Notes under the pieces: model-generated
What the model was told of the DNA's origin: nothing
Seen by the model: the letters and a program-made list of their open reading frames with translations, nothing else
Databases searched by the model: none
Translations under genes and position numbers: made by a program
Shown: piece by piece, positions 1 to 13,007 of the stretch
How the letters are laid out: every line of letters starts with the position of its first letter
How positions within the stretch are numbered: position 1 is the first letter of the stretch
From: Paulownia fortunei
Lineage: Eukaryota; Streptophyta; Magnoliopsida; Lamiales; Paulowniaceae
Direction: 5' to 3'
DNA length: 64,000 bases
Assembly: GCA_019321725.1 (NCBI GenBank)
Contig: CM033107.1
Location: forward strand, 16,545,445 to 16,609,444

Positions 1-500
1 CTTAGAGTTGAGTTGCATGAGATTTTACATCATACTCTTGTCATGCATGATTTTTACTTATTGAGCGTTAGGTCATGTAGTTCATGCATTGTAGGTGATC
101 ATGGTGAGACTTAAGACCTCTGATTTACTGGCTGGCAGTGGAGCTCCTACAGGCTTTCAAAGATCAATATACTTGGATGACGACCTGTTGGGCTATTTTG
201 TGGGCTGTGTTTTTTATTTTACAGTTATTATATTATATTAGTGACTTTATCCTATATATTACTTTCAAAACTCCTTTGTGATAGTGAGTTTGGGTTTGTG
301 ATGGTTTTGATAGACTTGGTTAATGTTTAATAACTACATATGTATATACAGTATGACATAATATGAAAGTACTTTACATTTATCAATGTTTTGTTGAACT
401 GAGTAGAAAAAAAAAATTATACACATGCATACATGCACAAATTGTGTTGTACAGGTTGTTTATATATATATTTTATACATATTATTGGGAGGTTGTGACA
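1..500 (+). mobile_element. 3' end of an L1-family LTR (cut by window start)
   Basis: The sequence matches the last ~490 bp of the two L1 LTRs that flank element H (32401-32891 and about 43310-43801), including the conserved GGATGACGACCTGTTGGGC block at 175-193 and the ending GGAGGTTGTGACA at 488-500. The L1 LTR is about 3 kb long, so most of this copy lies outside the window. It abuts a Ty1/copia reverse-transcriptase remnant at 501, so it probably inserted into that element. It could be a solo LTR or the 3' LTR of a longer element; the window does not decide. Confidence 0.85.
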
Positions 501-1787
501 ACCACATTCCCATATTTTCCAATTTTATGTTGACCCAATTATAGCCAACGGAAACCATTCTCTTTAATAGGCCCACCAAGGTAAGACTTGATTGAAGTTC
601 ATGGAGTCCATTTTGGATTGCATGGCCTTTCACCATATTCTCAAATTGATGTCATCATCATTCCATATCGGATCAACATCCAAAAAAAGGTCCACCTAAC
701 ATGAGGCCGCACCTTATAGTGGCCTCAAGATCCTTTCGGGTCTCTATGGAGATTGTATACTAGAAGTTAGTAATTCTTTCATACACTATTGCTTTGTGTG
801 GGAAAATTTGCGGTTCTTAATTTTTTTCAAGATCTACAACCCTGACCTTTCTATTTGTTAGAACCTCCTTATCAAGAAGGTGGCATTTCTTGAAAACTAA
901 CTCTTTTAGTTTCAAGAGATGATATAAGTGATATCTAATGGATTCATTTGGATACCCCACAAATCTACATAAGCTGGATCTTATATCAAATTTATCTCCC
1001 ACTAGCTGCTTCACATAAGTAGGTGACCCTCATACCCTTAGGTATTTATACAAGGGGTCTGGCCATACCATGTCTCATTGTGATATTTTAGGCATCGATT
1101 TAGATGACTTTCTTACTCAATAAGAATTTTATCGATTCTAGGATGAACTCCCAAAATAATGGAGGAAATAAGTGAGACTAAACATGTGAGCGAAAATAGT
1201 TGAATAATGAAGTTTGATGATGAACCTTTAGGATGAGCGAACCCTTATGATGCACTAACCTTGTGAGTAAAAATAGTATCTTCTGAGGTACAAGTCCAAA
1301 CCTTTAGATAATAAAAGATCACCATCTTAGTATTCACTTTCTCGATCACATCGATGGATAAAATACTTTGGTTGACTTAATTCTTTGCTTTATGTCTAGA
1401 TTCTTTGAACCCTTCAAAGGTTTGGACTTGTATCTCAGAAGATACTCATACTCACAGCTAGAGTAATGAAGTAAAAATAGTTCCTCGTGTACTAACCCTT
1501 AGTGGACTGACTACATACGTTTATTTGGATCAAATCCAAATGAGTAGTTTGCTCCATTTATCCCAAAATGGTTAATTAGGTCTTTTTTTTCCTTAAGACG
1601 AGATTCATAGATTGGCACCTCATGCAACTCCAAGAGAAATGTGGCATCTTGTGAGTTCATTCTTTAGTGACATGACCTAATCTAGCCTACCACAAGTATG
1701 TACTATTTCGATTATCTAATTCTAATATTACTTTGTTGAATATATGGTATGGAATTTGGGGTCATATTAATCATTTTGTCAATACAT
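501..1787 (-). pseudogene. Ty1/copia pol remnant: pre-integrase, IN-RT linker and RT start
   Basis: Read on the minus strand this is decayed copia polyprotein. Near 1640-1710 a frame reads YLW*ARLGHVTKE, the pre-integrase zinc-region signature with its His codon changed to stop. At 817-1100 a frame reads YKYLRV*GSPTYVKQLVGD and then SSLCRFVGYPNE, the link between integrase and reverse transcriptase (family form LRVWGC...FVGYPKE), with the Trp codon changed to TGA. At about 500-640 pieces such as KAMQSKMDSM and NFNQV match the start of the copia RT. Stops and frame changes are frequent. The order agrees with the protease remnant at 7399-7640, so both come from one element later split by the LTRs at 1788-4704 and 4879-7398. 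Enzymes would have acted in the cytoplasmic retrotransposon particle; this copy is dead. Confidence 0.75.
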
Positions 1788-4704
1788 TATAATACTCAAG
1801 CCTCACACTACTCACTTGACCAATATGATTCATGCATGATACGCTATTTATATGCTAATTTGCATTAACAGCTACATGACATCTCATATAGCATTCTTAA
1901 TCGTTAGACTCTCAGTACTATCACATGATATTAGTGGTTGAGATCCTATAACCTAATTAAGTAATTCTATATTTAAATAAGATAAAGAAAAAAATGGTCA
2001 ATATAGTGGATATTCATAGGTTATATGTTATAATTTTAGAAGTGTTAAAGGTGTCACTAGTAAGTTTATATGATTCGATTCAATTAGATCGATGTTTTCT
2101 AAAAGTATGCATCCATAGATTAACATACTTGGGATATCAGACATGATATAGTGTGATTTAAGTGTCATAATACAAAGTTCATATGTGCATGTGATTTTAG
2201 AAAATGAAAACTAGACAATCATTTAAGAATCGAATGTCGATCGGCTTGGAGATCAAATGAATGGTTAAGAAATTAGGGTATAATATATTATCCGATCATA
2301 TGAAAATTAAAGTAGGTTGTAGATAGATAAATAAGTAATGAGAAACACTAGATTATGGCTGCATAAGGTGTGAATCACATCAGATTTGAATCACCATTTG
2401 ACACCTCAAGCTTCCATCTCAACTTTTCTTCATTTCTATCATTAAACCACGGCCATAAACTATTTTCTGAGTTATTTCACATCCAAAACCTTCATATTAA
2501 TTTTCTCTCAAGTAATTCCAAGTAAAGAAAAAGGTGAAGGAGGCAAAAGGAAGTAGGGAGGAGCAAGAAAGAACTTAAAACTATGCATAGTAAGTTTAAC
2601 TCATGTTTTTTATTTAAGTTCTTGAATTGTTTGAGGGTTTATGATTTTTAAAGCTTCTATTATTGTTTATAATTAATTTAGGAAGTAATTTTTGGTATTA
2701 TAATTCACAAAAGGAGGATTTTTAGTTGCAAAATCACAATAAAAATCACTAGGGACAAAAACTGTATACTTGCTGATTTTTTATATTAAAGCATTATATA
2801 TGTTTAATAACTTGATTAAAACCTGTTTATTTAACCATATATATGTTTATATACGAGTCTAGGTGATGTATGTAAGTTTAGAGAGGTTATAAATTGAAAT
2901 ACAGTGTGATAATTAAAGAGATGCTCAAAACTGTCTTCTTTGAATTTCAGATTTGGTCCTATGTAAATGGGGCTGGTTTTATAGTAATAAATCCATTAGT
3001 TTTTCAACTAATTTGACCTTGTTGTCTTTTTGTATATGTTATCTAAGTATGGTGAAAATTTAGGAGTGATTGAATATACTTAAGGGTGCCAAAAATATTA
3101 ATGTCATGAAGTGTGCAAAACTGTCATGGTAGGAAAAATCTGTTTCAGTATGTTGTGAAGAGAGCTGAACTTGGGAAGATATATCCATGAGTTTTAGCAA
3201 TTTTATGACAGGGTTACATTTTTTTTGATGTTATATAATTGTGATAAAAATTAGGAGTGAATGAATATGTCTAAGAGTGTCAAAATTATCATGCAATTTA
3301 GTGTGGTAGTAGGAAAATGTGAAGCAGTGAATTTGTCCCATTTGGTTCATTAAAATGTCCTAACTGGATGTGGTTCATTTGATCCCTAAAATTTAGGGGG
3401 ATGTTATAAGAGTTATAATACATCAATTAAGTAAGGTTAGTATATATTTAAGATGTGGAACAAAGGTGCGTGAATGTTGTATTCAGTTATAGTTTCTAAG
3501 TGATAAGGTTGTTTAATCAAATTGAGATTCAAGATCTTTATACTACATTAGGTATAATGAGCCTGTTAATTTAGGATGGTGATTGATATCTTATATTCTT
3601 ATATATTGTTTCACATCTAGCATTGGGAGTAGTTTCTTCACACACAACCGATCAAAGGCAAGTAAAAATCCATGTGCAACTACAATGCATGGGCATAGTA
3701 TTTCTTACCTTATCTTTATTAAATATGATTCTTGTGTCATGATGAGTGTATTATGAGTATTATAAAGATATTACAGTACCTACGTTTCTTGGGTGATGGG
3801 ACATGGGATCCATTGTGTTATTGAACATATCATTCATCAACATTTACACGTGCATGCATAACACATGCTCACAGTTGAGGTTTTGCATGCATGACATTAT
3901 TTTCAGAAAGAAAAATATTTGGTCGGCCACTACTAGTGTACTGAGGCTTGTGTGGCTTATTGATTTGATATTTTGGGGCACCATGAATATTACTTTTCGG
4001 GGATCATAGGGTTGGCACGGTCACAAGAGAAGGTAAGGGGTAGACCGCTGGTGATCCCAGAAGATGGCCCCCAATTGTGTCGATTTGTTTATGGCTATAT
4101 AATTTTTGATATTATTGAGAGCTCTATCCGGTACATAGTAGGTGGGCCAAGGGCCAATGATGGAAAATGACTTTGAATGAACTATTTTTGATGCATGAGT
4201 TTGCATTTTTGTCATGATCTCACAGAAATGCACTGCATATATGTTAGATTATCCCTTCATCATGCATGATTTTCACTTATTGAGCATTAGCTTATGTAGT
4301 TCACGCATTATAGGTGAGTTCGGTGATACTTGAAGCCATGAACTTACTGGGCAAGCGGCTGGAGTTCCTACAAGTTTTGAGGATCGATCTACATGGATGA
4401 CGACATGTTGGGCTGGTTGTTAGCTTATTTGATTTTGGAGTCTATTGTATTAAATTTTGGGATTTCTCTACTGTGTGCCACTTTTAAAGCTTTTATGTAC
4501 ATGAGTATGTAAATATTGTGGTTGTTATAGGTCCTCTGCAAATATATATATTAGTCTGTGAGTGAAAAAATAATTTATTATTTATTAATATATTACAGAT
4601 AAAAAAAATTAAAAAATATGCAAGCTCACAGGTTCTATCATGTTAAATTATAATACACACACACATATATATATATATAATTATGTAGTAATGGGGGTGT
4701 TACA
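1788..4704 (+). mobile_element. Solo LTR, L1 family
   Basis: Starts TATAATACTCAAGCC (mutated from TGTAATACCC) and ends GGGGGTGTTACA. It is 2917 bp, and its body follows the L1 LTRs of element H throughout: the 2040-2110 block, the repeated AAAACTGTC units, the conserved GGATGACGACATGTTGGGC block at 4395. Flanking pentamers TACAT (1783-1787) and TATAT (4705-4709) match at four of five positions, as expected for an old TSD. No internal retrotransposon sequence accompanies it. It is inserted in the Ty1/copia remnant. Many substitutions relative to the other L1 copies suggest an old insertion. Confidence 0.85.
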
Positions 4705-4878
4705 TATATAAACATAAGAAAAGAACCATGGAATAGTTTCATTTTTCTTTCTCTTAATAGAGATGTTGTTCTCAACAATGTTTAGTACTGAGGATAAATA
4801 ATTCATACTACTTTAATTCTATTAAGAGCTAAGTGGACCTTTTAAATAGCCCATAAAGCAAAACTTTGCTCTGTTTTC
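4705..4878 (-). pseudogene. Short Ty1/copia segment between two solo LTRs
   Basis: This 174-bp island separates the L1 and L2 solo LTRs and belongs to neither. On the minus strand a frame contains SSVLNIVENNISI, which resembles the stretch between copia protease and pre-integrase (usual form VP..LSKNIISI). Its position between the protease remnant on the right and the pre-integrase remnant on the left fits that reading. The match is short and the frame is broken, so the assignment rests mainly on context. Confidence 0.45.
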
Positions 4879-7398
4879 TATGATGCCCGAGCCTCTCACT
4901 ACTCATCTGGCCAAATATGATTCATGCATTACATGTTAATTGTGCGCTATTTGCATTTATATTGACATCGTACAATTAATTTTATTTTATATGACATTTT
5001 TAATCATTAAACTTAATTTTGATGCTCTTGCACGGTATTGATTATCAAATCCCCTAACCTAAATGGTCAATTCTATATTAGGATAAGAAGAAAATTAGCT
5101 ATCAATATGATGAATATTACTAGGTTACACATTATAATTTTAGAAGTATTAAAGGTGTCACTAGTAAGTTTATATGGTTTAATTTGATTTGATCAAGTTA
5201 TTTAAAAAGTATATATTTGTAAATTACATACTTGGAATATTAAACATTATATTACATGATTTAAATATTATATTACAATTTGCATATGTGCATGTGATTG
5301 TAGAAATGCAAATTAGACGGTTATGCAAGAATTGGTGGTTTATTGGGTAAAAAATCGAATGAACGGTTATGAAATTAGTATATAAATTACCTATGGAATT
5401 GAATTGTGATTAAGATAGGTTGCAACCAAAAAAAATATATTGAAACACACTTGATTAGGGCTGCATAAGGTGAATAAAAATCAGTTTTAACCATAACTTG
5501 CCACCTTATGCTTTCTTATCAAACTTAAGCAAGCATTTCAGGCTAATTCCTTAAACTTGAACCTCAAAATCTGCATAGGTGAGAATTTCTTGCGGTTTTG
5601 GCGATGGTTTTTAGATTTTTGAAGTTTATGGGATTTTATTAAGCTTTCAATATTATTTATAAAGATGTCAGGACATTATTTGTTGGGTCATGGTGCACAA
5701 AAGAAGGATTTTTGATTGCAAATACGTAGTAGAAATTACTTGTGGCAGAAATTATAACCTTCCTATTTTGTTGTATTTAAGGTTTCAAAAATGTATAAAA
5801 TATTGAATAAAACTAACAATTATCAGCATAAATGTGTTTATATATGAGTTAATATTATTGGAATGAATTTTCAAAGGTTAGAAATTGGAATAGGGCATGA
5901 TATTGAAGAGGTACTCAAAACTGTCATAATTGAATTATAGATTTTGTGTCGTGTGAATGGGACTGGTTTTGCAGAATTATATCTATTAGTTTTGGCAAGT
6001 ATATGACCTAATTACCTCTATGTACATGTTATCTAACTGTGATAAATTTTGGGAGTGATTGAATGTGTTTAAGGGTGTCAAAAAGATTAATGTCATGAAG
6101 TGCTCAAAACTGTCAAGATTAAAAATCTTGTTTTAGTGAGCTGTGAAGGTGGCTGATTTGGCTTAGGTAAATCAAATGTTTTTGGTCAGTTTATGGAACT
6201 GTTACCTTTATCTACATGTTAGCTAAGTGTGGCAAAAATTTGAGAGCAATTGGGTATGTTTAAAGGTGTTAAAATTATTACAAACTTAATTGGACAGTAA
6301 GAAAATAAATAAATGAGAATCTGCCTTATTTTATATCTTGGCATGTTTCAACACATACAAGTTGTTATTGAGTTCTAATATTTAGGAATTAGTTATTAGA
6401 GTTATAGTAATTCAATTACATGATATTGGGATACATTTTAGATGAGAAATTAGGATAGTTAGAGGCTAGTTTATATTTTAGTTGGTAACTTGCAAAGTTT
6501 GAGTATTACCTAGCTAACCTTGAACCTTAATGTCTTAATAGGATATTAGGATATTGAATTTTTCAAATTATGAATGGTGCTTGATGTTAGATATGTTCAC
6601 AGATTTGTTCACAGATATTGATTCTTGCATTGCACGGTATGATTCTGAGAAAGAAAAATATTTTATTGACCACTATTAGTGCACCGAAGCATGCATAGAT
6701 TTGAATGGTTGTACGCCTGGATTTGTAGGTTCACGTGCATAGATTTGCATGCTTATATCATTATTGACAATTAGATTATGGCGGTGTGCAGAGTTCTTTT
6801 TTGGTGTATGGGATAGTAGCATTGGTTAGGGACCCAAGAAAGAGATGATTTTGAGAGAAATGTTATGATGCATTGAATTGTATTATGGGCATAGCATTTT
6901 GAGATGAATGACTTGATATTATGGATTATTCTTTGACATGCATAATCTTTACTTGCTGAACATTAACTCATATAGTTTATGCATTATAGGTGAGCACAAC
7001 GATGCTTGAGGCATATTTTGTTGGCTGGACGGCTGTTGAAGCTCCTGCACATGTCTGAGTGTTTACACGGATGACGACCTGTTAGGCTATTTTGTTGGCT
7101 TGCTATATTCTGAGTTTGTTGTATTATATTTTGAGACTGGTACTGTATTTCACTTTTAAAACTTTACAGTAAACAAATATGTAAATATTGTGGTCATTAT
7201 AGGTATTGTGTTTTTATATAAATATTCATCCTGCTATATACAGGACATATGTGAGGAAGTATTTTAAACATGGTTGTGCATGTAAAAGTGATTTATCCTT
7301 TCTTAAAGTGTTACAAAAAAAATATCGCACATACACACATGTTCTGTCATGTCAAATTATACTTTATATATATAGTTGTTGAGTAGTGGGTGTTTACA
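4879..7398 (+). mobile_element. Solo LTR, L2 family (diverged copy)
   Basis: Starts TATGATGCCCGAGCC and ends TGGGTGTTTACA; 2520 bp, shorter than the ~2.9-kb L2 copies at 37474 and 55018 because of internal deletions. It shares with them the order of blocks, including the ATTTTAGAAGTATTAAAGG segment, the AAAACTGTC repeats, CATGCATAATCTTTACTTGCTG and GGATGACGACCTGTTAGGC at 7069. Flanking pentamers TTTTC (4874-4878) and ATTTC (7399-7403) match at four of five. It interrupts the copia remnant just downstream of its protease. It is the most diverged L2 copy in the window. Confidence 0.82.
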
Positions 7399-7640
7399 AT
7401 TTCAAGTATGAGGATCGTCTTACTTTTTAGTCTCTTTCTTCTTGTCATCTTCTACAATAACTTTGCAAAGATGGGATCATATTCGATATCCAATACCTAA
7501 GAAGATTTATCAACCTTAATGGTTAATTCAACAAAATGGAAGACTACATTAGAATCCTCTCTAATTCATCAAGCAAGTCACCACTTACACTTCCTCTTTC
7601 TATGCCCCGACTTTGTCGCAATGGTGGCAAACACCAATCT
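7399..7640 (-). pseudogene. Ty1/copia gag zinc knuckle and protease remnant
   Basis: On the minus strand, about 7590-7640 reads VCHHCDKVGA*KEE, a decayed CCHC nucleic-acid-binding knuckle of Gag: two Cys remain, the His codon reads Ala, and the following Trp codon is a stop. About 90 bp further along (7430-7500) a frame reads SS*VLDIEYDPIFAKLL, matching the copia aspartic-protease signature WVLDTGCGSHIC with Trp changed to stop and the Thr-Gly after the catalytic Asp lost. In a live element the knuckle packages RNA and the protease matures the polyprotein. Gag lies to the right and integrase to the left (501-1787), which is correct for a minus-strand copia element. Confidence 0.65.
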
Positions 7641-8924
7641 TATCTCGATTAATTCTCTAGTGATGCCTCATTATTGTCTTTTGTTATATTAAGAACTCTT
7701 TCTCAATCCCTCTCTTAGACTTATTGTCCTAGAGTAGGATGAACTAACAAGCATAAATAGCCATTTATGGTTAGGGTCTCTTATAACATTTATATGATGT
7801 CCATCCACAATATTTTGTAGAATGTGAATCTATAACACCTTGTAGGAGGAGCTTTCACAACTTTTGTAGGAACTATCTCCACAACTCTTGCAGACATTTT
7901 CCTCTTGCACATTTGTTACTATCTTGAATTTAAGAACTATTTTCAAATTTCAAAAACATTCCAAATAAATTTGGGCCAGTAAGTTTATTTGTGTGTCTAA
8001 TTAATCTTAATGGAATTAGTAGCGATAATAACTATCCTAAGCGAGGCAGAAAAATAAGCATTTATTCAATTAATATTCATTTATGATTTAGTCTTCAACC
8101 ATAAATGTCTCCCATAATTTTATTCGAATTCCATCACCCTCAGAGTGGAACTTTGAGAAATCTAAATTTCTAATGGGCTTAAAGTATAATTGACTTTTTC
8201 ATACACCTCAATAATATGAGCCAATATGAAAAAAGCAAAAGGTAGGCAACACATTTCCAATTGCATCATTATGCAACCTTTAACATTTTTTGCTTCATAT
8301 TTCCCATATACCCCAATGCTATGAGCCCATATGACAATCAATGTCAAATGTAACCTATCAAAATGTCCATGTAAGTTAAACCCCTAAATGTCCCATGACT
8401 CGTGGCCAACATTTAGATGCCCCACCCCATGGGCATCACTTACTAAGTAGCTATCACAACTTTCCTTACTTAGCACATCTAGCAACTTGTGGCCAATGCA
8501 CTAAGATCAACAACTTATCACATGCCACTACTTTTTGATGGAAAGCATGGACGATTGTGCCTCACCTAATAATGCCCATTTACATTTGATATAAACATTA
8601 AGACCAAAGGTTTTAAACTTGAAATAAATTCAAGTGGGGAATATACATTGGTTTGTTTGTCATGCAAGGTCTGATATTATGTTTATCTTTTTGAATGTTT
8701 TCTATCCTAAAGATTACATCTTAAAGAAAAAAATCACATATACATAGCATACATCTCATACATTCTACCTACGGATGATCATAGGCCTTTATTCTTATGC
8801 AATCCGCTAGAGCGAAAGTGGATCAATAGTCAATCTCAGATGATGATTAAAATCACAATAGTCCTAAATATTGTTAGGTTCACTTAACCGTGGGGTGTGC
8901 GAAGTGAAAATCTAAAATTAAAAT
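7641..8924 (-). other. Unassigned stretch, probably 5' part (gag/leader) of the copia remnant
   Basis: No reading frame longer than about 60 codons is believable here. The stretch lies directly upstream (minus strand) of the copia knuckle, so gag and leader sequence are expected, but I cannot match any gag motif. Two related phrases about 80 bp apart (CACCTCAATAATATGAGCC near 8205 and CCCCAATGCTATGAGCCC near 8312) suggest a small diverged internal duplication. The part from about 8640 to 8924 is not recognisable. Confidence 0.35.
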
Positions 8925-9714
8925 TATGATACCCGAGCCTCTTACTACTCACATGGCTAAATATGATTCATGCATTACATGTTAATTTTATATGCTATTT
9001 GCATTTCTATTGACATTGCATAATTTATTTCATTTTATACGACATTCTTGAATATTAAACTTAATTCTGAAGCTCTTGCACGATATTAGTTATTGAATTT
9101 CTTAATCCAAGTAGTTGATTTTATATTGAAATAAGAAGAAAATGAGGTGGATCAATATTAGATATAGATGGGATATATAGGTTATAATTTTGGAAGTGCT
9201 ATAAGTGTTACTAGTAACCTTATACGGTTTAATTTGATTTGATCAAGTTATTTCAAAAGTATATATTTGTAAATTAGCATACTTGGGATATTGGACATGA
9301 TATAATATGAATTAAGTGTCATATTACAAGGCCCTTATGTGCATATGATTTTAGAAATACAAACTAGATAATTCTTTAAGAATCGGATGCGAATCGGTTT
9401 GGAGATCGAATGAACGAACATAGGAATTACCTATGGGAATGAATGTTGATTAAGATAGGTTGCAACCAAATAAAAATAGATGAGACACACAAGATTAGGG
9501 CTGCAAGATAAGGGAGAAAATCAGATTTGCCATTTACTTGCCACCTCGTGCTTTCTTATTACGCTTAAGCTAACATCTCAAGCTAACACATCAAACCCTT
9601 CACCCTTAAGCAACGACCAGACCCTCATTTCAGCCATTTTCATCTTCCAAACACACACCTTAAGGTCTCCATGTGATCCAAATTGATTCCAAGTTGAAAT
9701 AAAAGCAAGAAAAG
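8925..9714 (+). mobile_element. 5' part of an L2-family LTR, running into the assembly gap
   Basis: Begins TATGATACCCGAGCC and follows the first ~790 bp of the L2 LTRs at 37474 and 55018 closely, down to AAAGCAAGAAAAG immediately before the N run. In the other copies the LTR continues there for about 2.1 kb more. Sequence on the other side of the gap is a different LTR family, so the rest of this copy is either in the unsequenced gap or absent. Confidence 0.88.
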
Positions 9715-9814
9715 NNNNNNNNNNNNNNNNNNNNNNNNNNNNNNNNNNNNNNNNNNNNNNNNNNNNNNNNNNNNNNNNNNNNNNNNNNNNNNNNNNNNNN
9801 NNNNNNNNNNNNNN
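9715..9814. other. Assembly gap, exactly 100 N
   Basis: One hundred consecutive N. A round 100 is a common scaffold placeholder for a gap of unknown size. The gap joins the interior of an L2 LTR (plus strand) to the interior end of an L3 LTR (minus strand), so true distance and continuity are not established. Confidence 0.97.
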
Positions 9815-11945
9815 TGGGCTCGCTATAATCGTAGGGGTATACGCAGCGGAAAATTAAAATTTTTATCAAACATAAATTTAACCCATTTGATTTGAAAGCA
9901 ATTTTAACGATCGCGCTTATTTAAGTGAATATATAAATAAATATAAAATTAGATTATACCTTTTTTTGCACTCTGGTTGTTGTAGGGAACGAAGCAATCA
10001 ATTGCTTATCCTGGACTATCATAACTTGTAGGGATCCAAGTGTCTCCCCTCTATCAAGTCCACAATACAGAAGAGCAACACCGATCAAAAGGATTCGCTA
10101 GTATCCTTTAATTATTTACTAATGTAGAACTGGAGTATATTTTCAAGAACAATAAAGGTTGATTCTTTAAGTTCTTGAAACAATAATATGAAGAGAATAA
10201 CAAGAAACTGATTTTCTTTTTCTTTCTTTTCTTTTCTTGGAGAGTAAAAATAGAAGATTTTAAACAAAATATTTTTTGCTCAAATTTTTGAATTGATTAT
10301 GTAATTTTTATTCCTCATATATATAGGGCTGAAAATTTTAATCATTTTCCAACTCTTGAAAAGTTTTTTAATTTTGAACTACTTCAAAACCTTATCTTGG
10401 AAGGATTCCAAATTTTCCAAAAACTCTTCTCTTTTCTCTATCCTATTGTATGTGGACTAATTTGAGACTACATTAATCATTAAAATTGTCTACATACATT
10501 GTTGATATTAATTTGAACTCTTCAAATAATATCAAGACAGATATATATCATATATATATATATACTATAATTATATTTATACATAAATTAAATCTTAGTG
10601 GCCTATTTTATCCCATAAAATTGGTCACTATATTTATTTATCTATAAATATGTTAATTAAATAAATCATATTTATTTAATTTATTCTCTTCATACTTTAG
10701 TGGGTTTCTTAAATGATTCACATTTATTTTGGGCTTGGACTAAAAAATCTCCAAATCAATTCAATTAATTCAATTCCAATTTAATCAATCTAATTAATTA
10801 ATTTAATTTACTCTAATTGGGTTTCCTAATCAAATTAGGTTCAATTAAATAATCCAATTACTTAATTGAATAATTTAATTTAACCATTAAATTAAATAGA
10901 ACCCTTAATTAATTAATTGATCAATATTAATTAATTAATTTCCAACTACTGGATAAAATCTAAAATTAAAAATGTTACTTTCTATAAAGATGTGTGACCC
11001 TCTTAGGTTCACTAGTAAGCTAGTAGTGGGTTTGCAACATTTGCAACTTATGAATAACAATTATTTCAATTAATTAATCTGCTTGGAATCAACTCCTTAA
11101 TTCCAAGAACCTCACTATCCATGAAAACACCTAGTAAGTAATCATGACAAACTAGTTTTAACTGAAATATCGAGTAAACCTATTTCAGTTGCGAGTACCA
11201 TACACGTACGGTCCTTTCGACAGCTAATCTCCTGATTGAATCTAAGACATGGATTATAAGTTGAAACCCTAAATGATTCAATAACTGTGATCCCATTTCA
11301 AGTTCCAATGATTTTTTATGAATCACAATTCATACTGCCTTGGCCAAGGTCTTTGAATTACGAACTATAAAAACATAGGAGATTCCCTTATTTAAAAAGA
11401 CAAGGTCTTTGTGATTGTCAAACAAACAGAAGATATATCAAAGTGCTGCAGGATGCACACAAGGCTACCATCGTACCTCAAGTCTGAGGACTAGTTGTGC
11501 ACTATCGCAACACAGAAATTCTTATTTCGACAGGTAAAACCTCCAACTAAAAATTTCTTGCGGGCCATATTCGATGGCACCCACATACATGCACTTACAT
11601 ATCTACGCTAATACCAATGGAATGTGACATCCTTGTCTCACGAGCATGCATTATATGTATGAGTCTTACTAAGTTATTTGATGTCCCATCTCAAAAAGTT
11701 CTCGACTCGAAACTTATTTAAGACCAAAGCCTTAGAGGCATGTTCCATGATCGCCATCATATGCGCGACCATGCCCCATAGCTAAATTTAGTGTAAGGAC
11801 TTTATCTAATGTGTAGAAATAAAAAATGCATAAGATAAATAAAATGCCTTTTTATTAATATGATTCCCAATAAGATTGTCTTTACTAAAGTAAAAGAGTA
11901 TAATACATCCAATCTAATTGGGGCGTTGGGCATCCTACTTTAACA
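9815..11945 (-). mobile_element. L3-family LTR, minus orientation
   Basis: This is the reverse complement of the L3 solo LTR at 53143-58231 (after removing its nested insert). Its right end GGGCATCCTACTTTAACA (minus: TGTTAAAGTAGGATGCCC) is the LTR start; its left end TGGGCTCGCTATAATCG corresponds to the last bases of the LTR, with the terminal few in the gap. Length 2131 bp against about 2201 bp for the other copy. It carries the AATTAATT-rich block (10760-10950) and the GGCATGGTCGC...CATGCC hairpin (near 11740-11780) of the family. ACTAC at 11946-11950 would be one TSD copy; the partner falls in the gap. No internal retrotransposon genes are attached. Confidence 0.88.
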
Positions 11946-13007
11946 ACTACACCCTCACACACCATATATCACTCTATTAGATACATTATATATACATAAT
12001 TACATCACACAAATGATACATACACATATGCTTACATATAATTCTTGAACAACACACAATGCACATCATTTAATACACAACTTATAAACCACACACACTC
12101 TACATCTAAATACTCACACACTCTTTCTCTTGACCCAAAATACACAATTCTCCATATTTCTGCACACACTTCACCAAAAACACACATACCTATTATCAAG
12201 GAGTGGGGATTCAAGACAAAGGAAATAAGAAGTGAAGAATAAATTAGTGGTTGTAGTTTCTACTTTAATTTCTTCTTTTATTTTGTTTAATTTTGAGAAA
12301 TTTGTAAGAATCATGTTGTTGGAAAACACTTGGTACTTGTTTAATTTCAATACGAGCTAATCTACTCTTGCCAAGGCTTCGAAAGCCATTTTTATGAATT
12401 TGTGAATTCTTAACTTTTATGTGATGTGGATGATTGTTGATATGTGATGAGCATGCACTATGCTTTTAATACTTATTGAAATTTGGCCAATTTTGGGATG
12501 AACTTTGTTGTTGTGATTGAGATCGAAAGGTAATGTCACAATAAGTGCTCGTGTAGTGTATGCTGTAGGCTATGTCACTATAGGAATATAGGAGTTAGCA
12601 CATGCAGTAGTCATAGACTTGACCGTTGAAAGCTAGAGGAAATCACAAAGCCTAATGCATTATTGGATAGTTGAACTTGTATAGGAATATACTGGTTGCT
12701 TTCAGTAATAGGTGTGGTACATCTTGGAAAAGAGCATCACATATAATCAGTAGTTCTCACTATCACACAATTTAATGTTAATCCTATTGACTAACTTGTA
12801 AGAATTCACAATGCAATAGAATAGCAATCTAATGCCTTGGCACTTCTCCACCTAAGTCTAAATCCCCTATTTTTCTTGGTTATTTTTGTTGCTTATTATT
12901 TTCTAGTTTTTACTCTTCAATTCAACCAACCAAACTTTCGATAGGTTAAATATAGTTGGATTATCTATACTTCAGTAGTTGCTCACATACTCTCTAGGTA
13001 CACGACA
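11946..13007 (+). mobile_element. Truncated Athila-type LTR, plus orientation
   Basis: From 11946 (ACTACACCCTCACACACC) to about 12550 this matches the reverse complement of 13090-13724, so the two pieces are inverted copies of one LTR type. It continues to a typical LTR-end-like GTACACGACA at about 13007. Its 5' part is missing: the L3 LTR and the gap replace it. No reading frame is credible. The right boundary is approximate. Confidence 0.55.
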
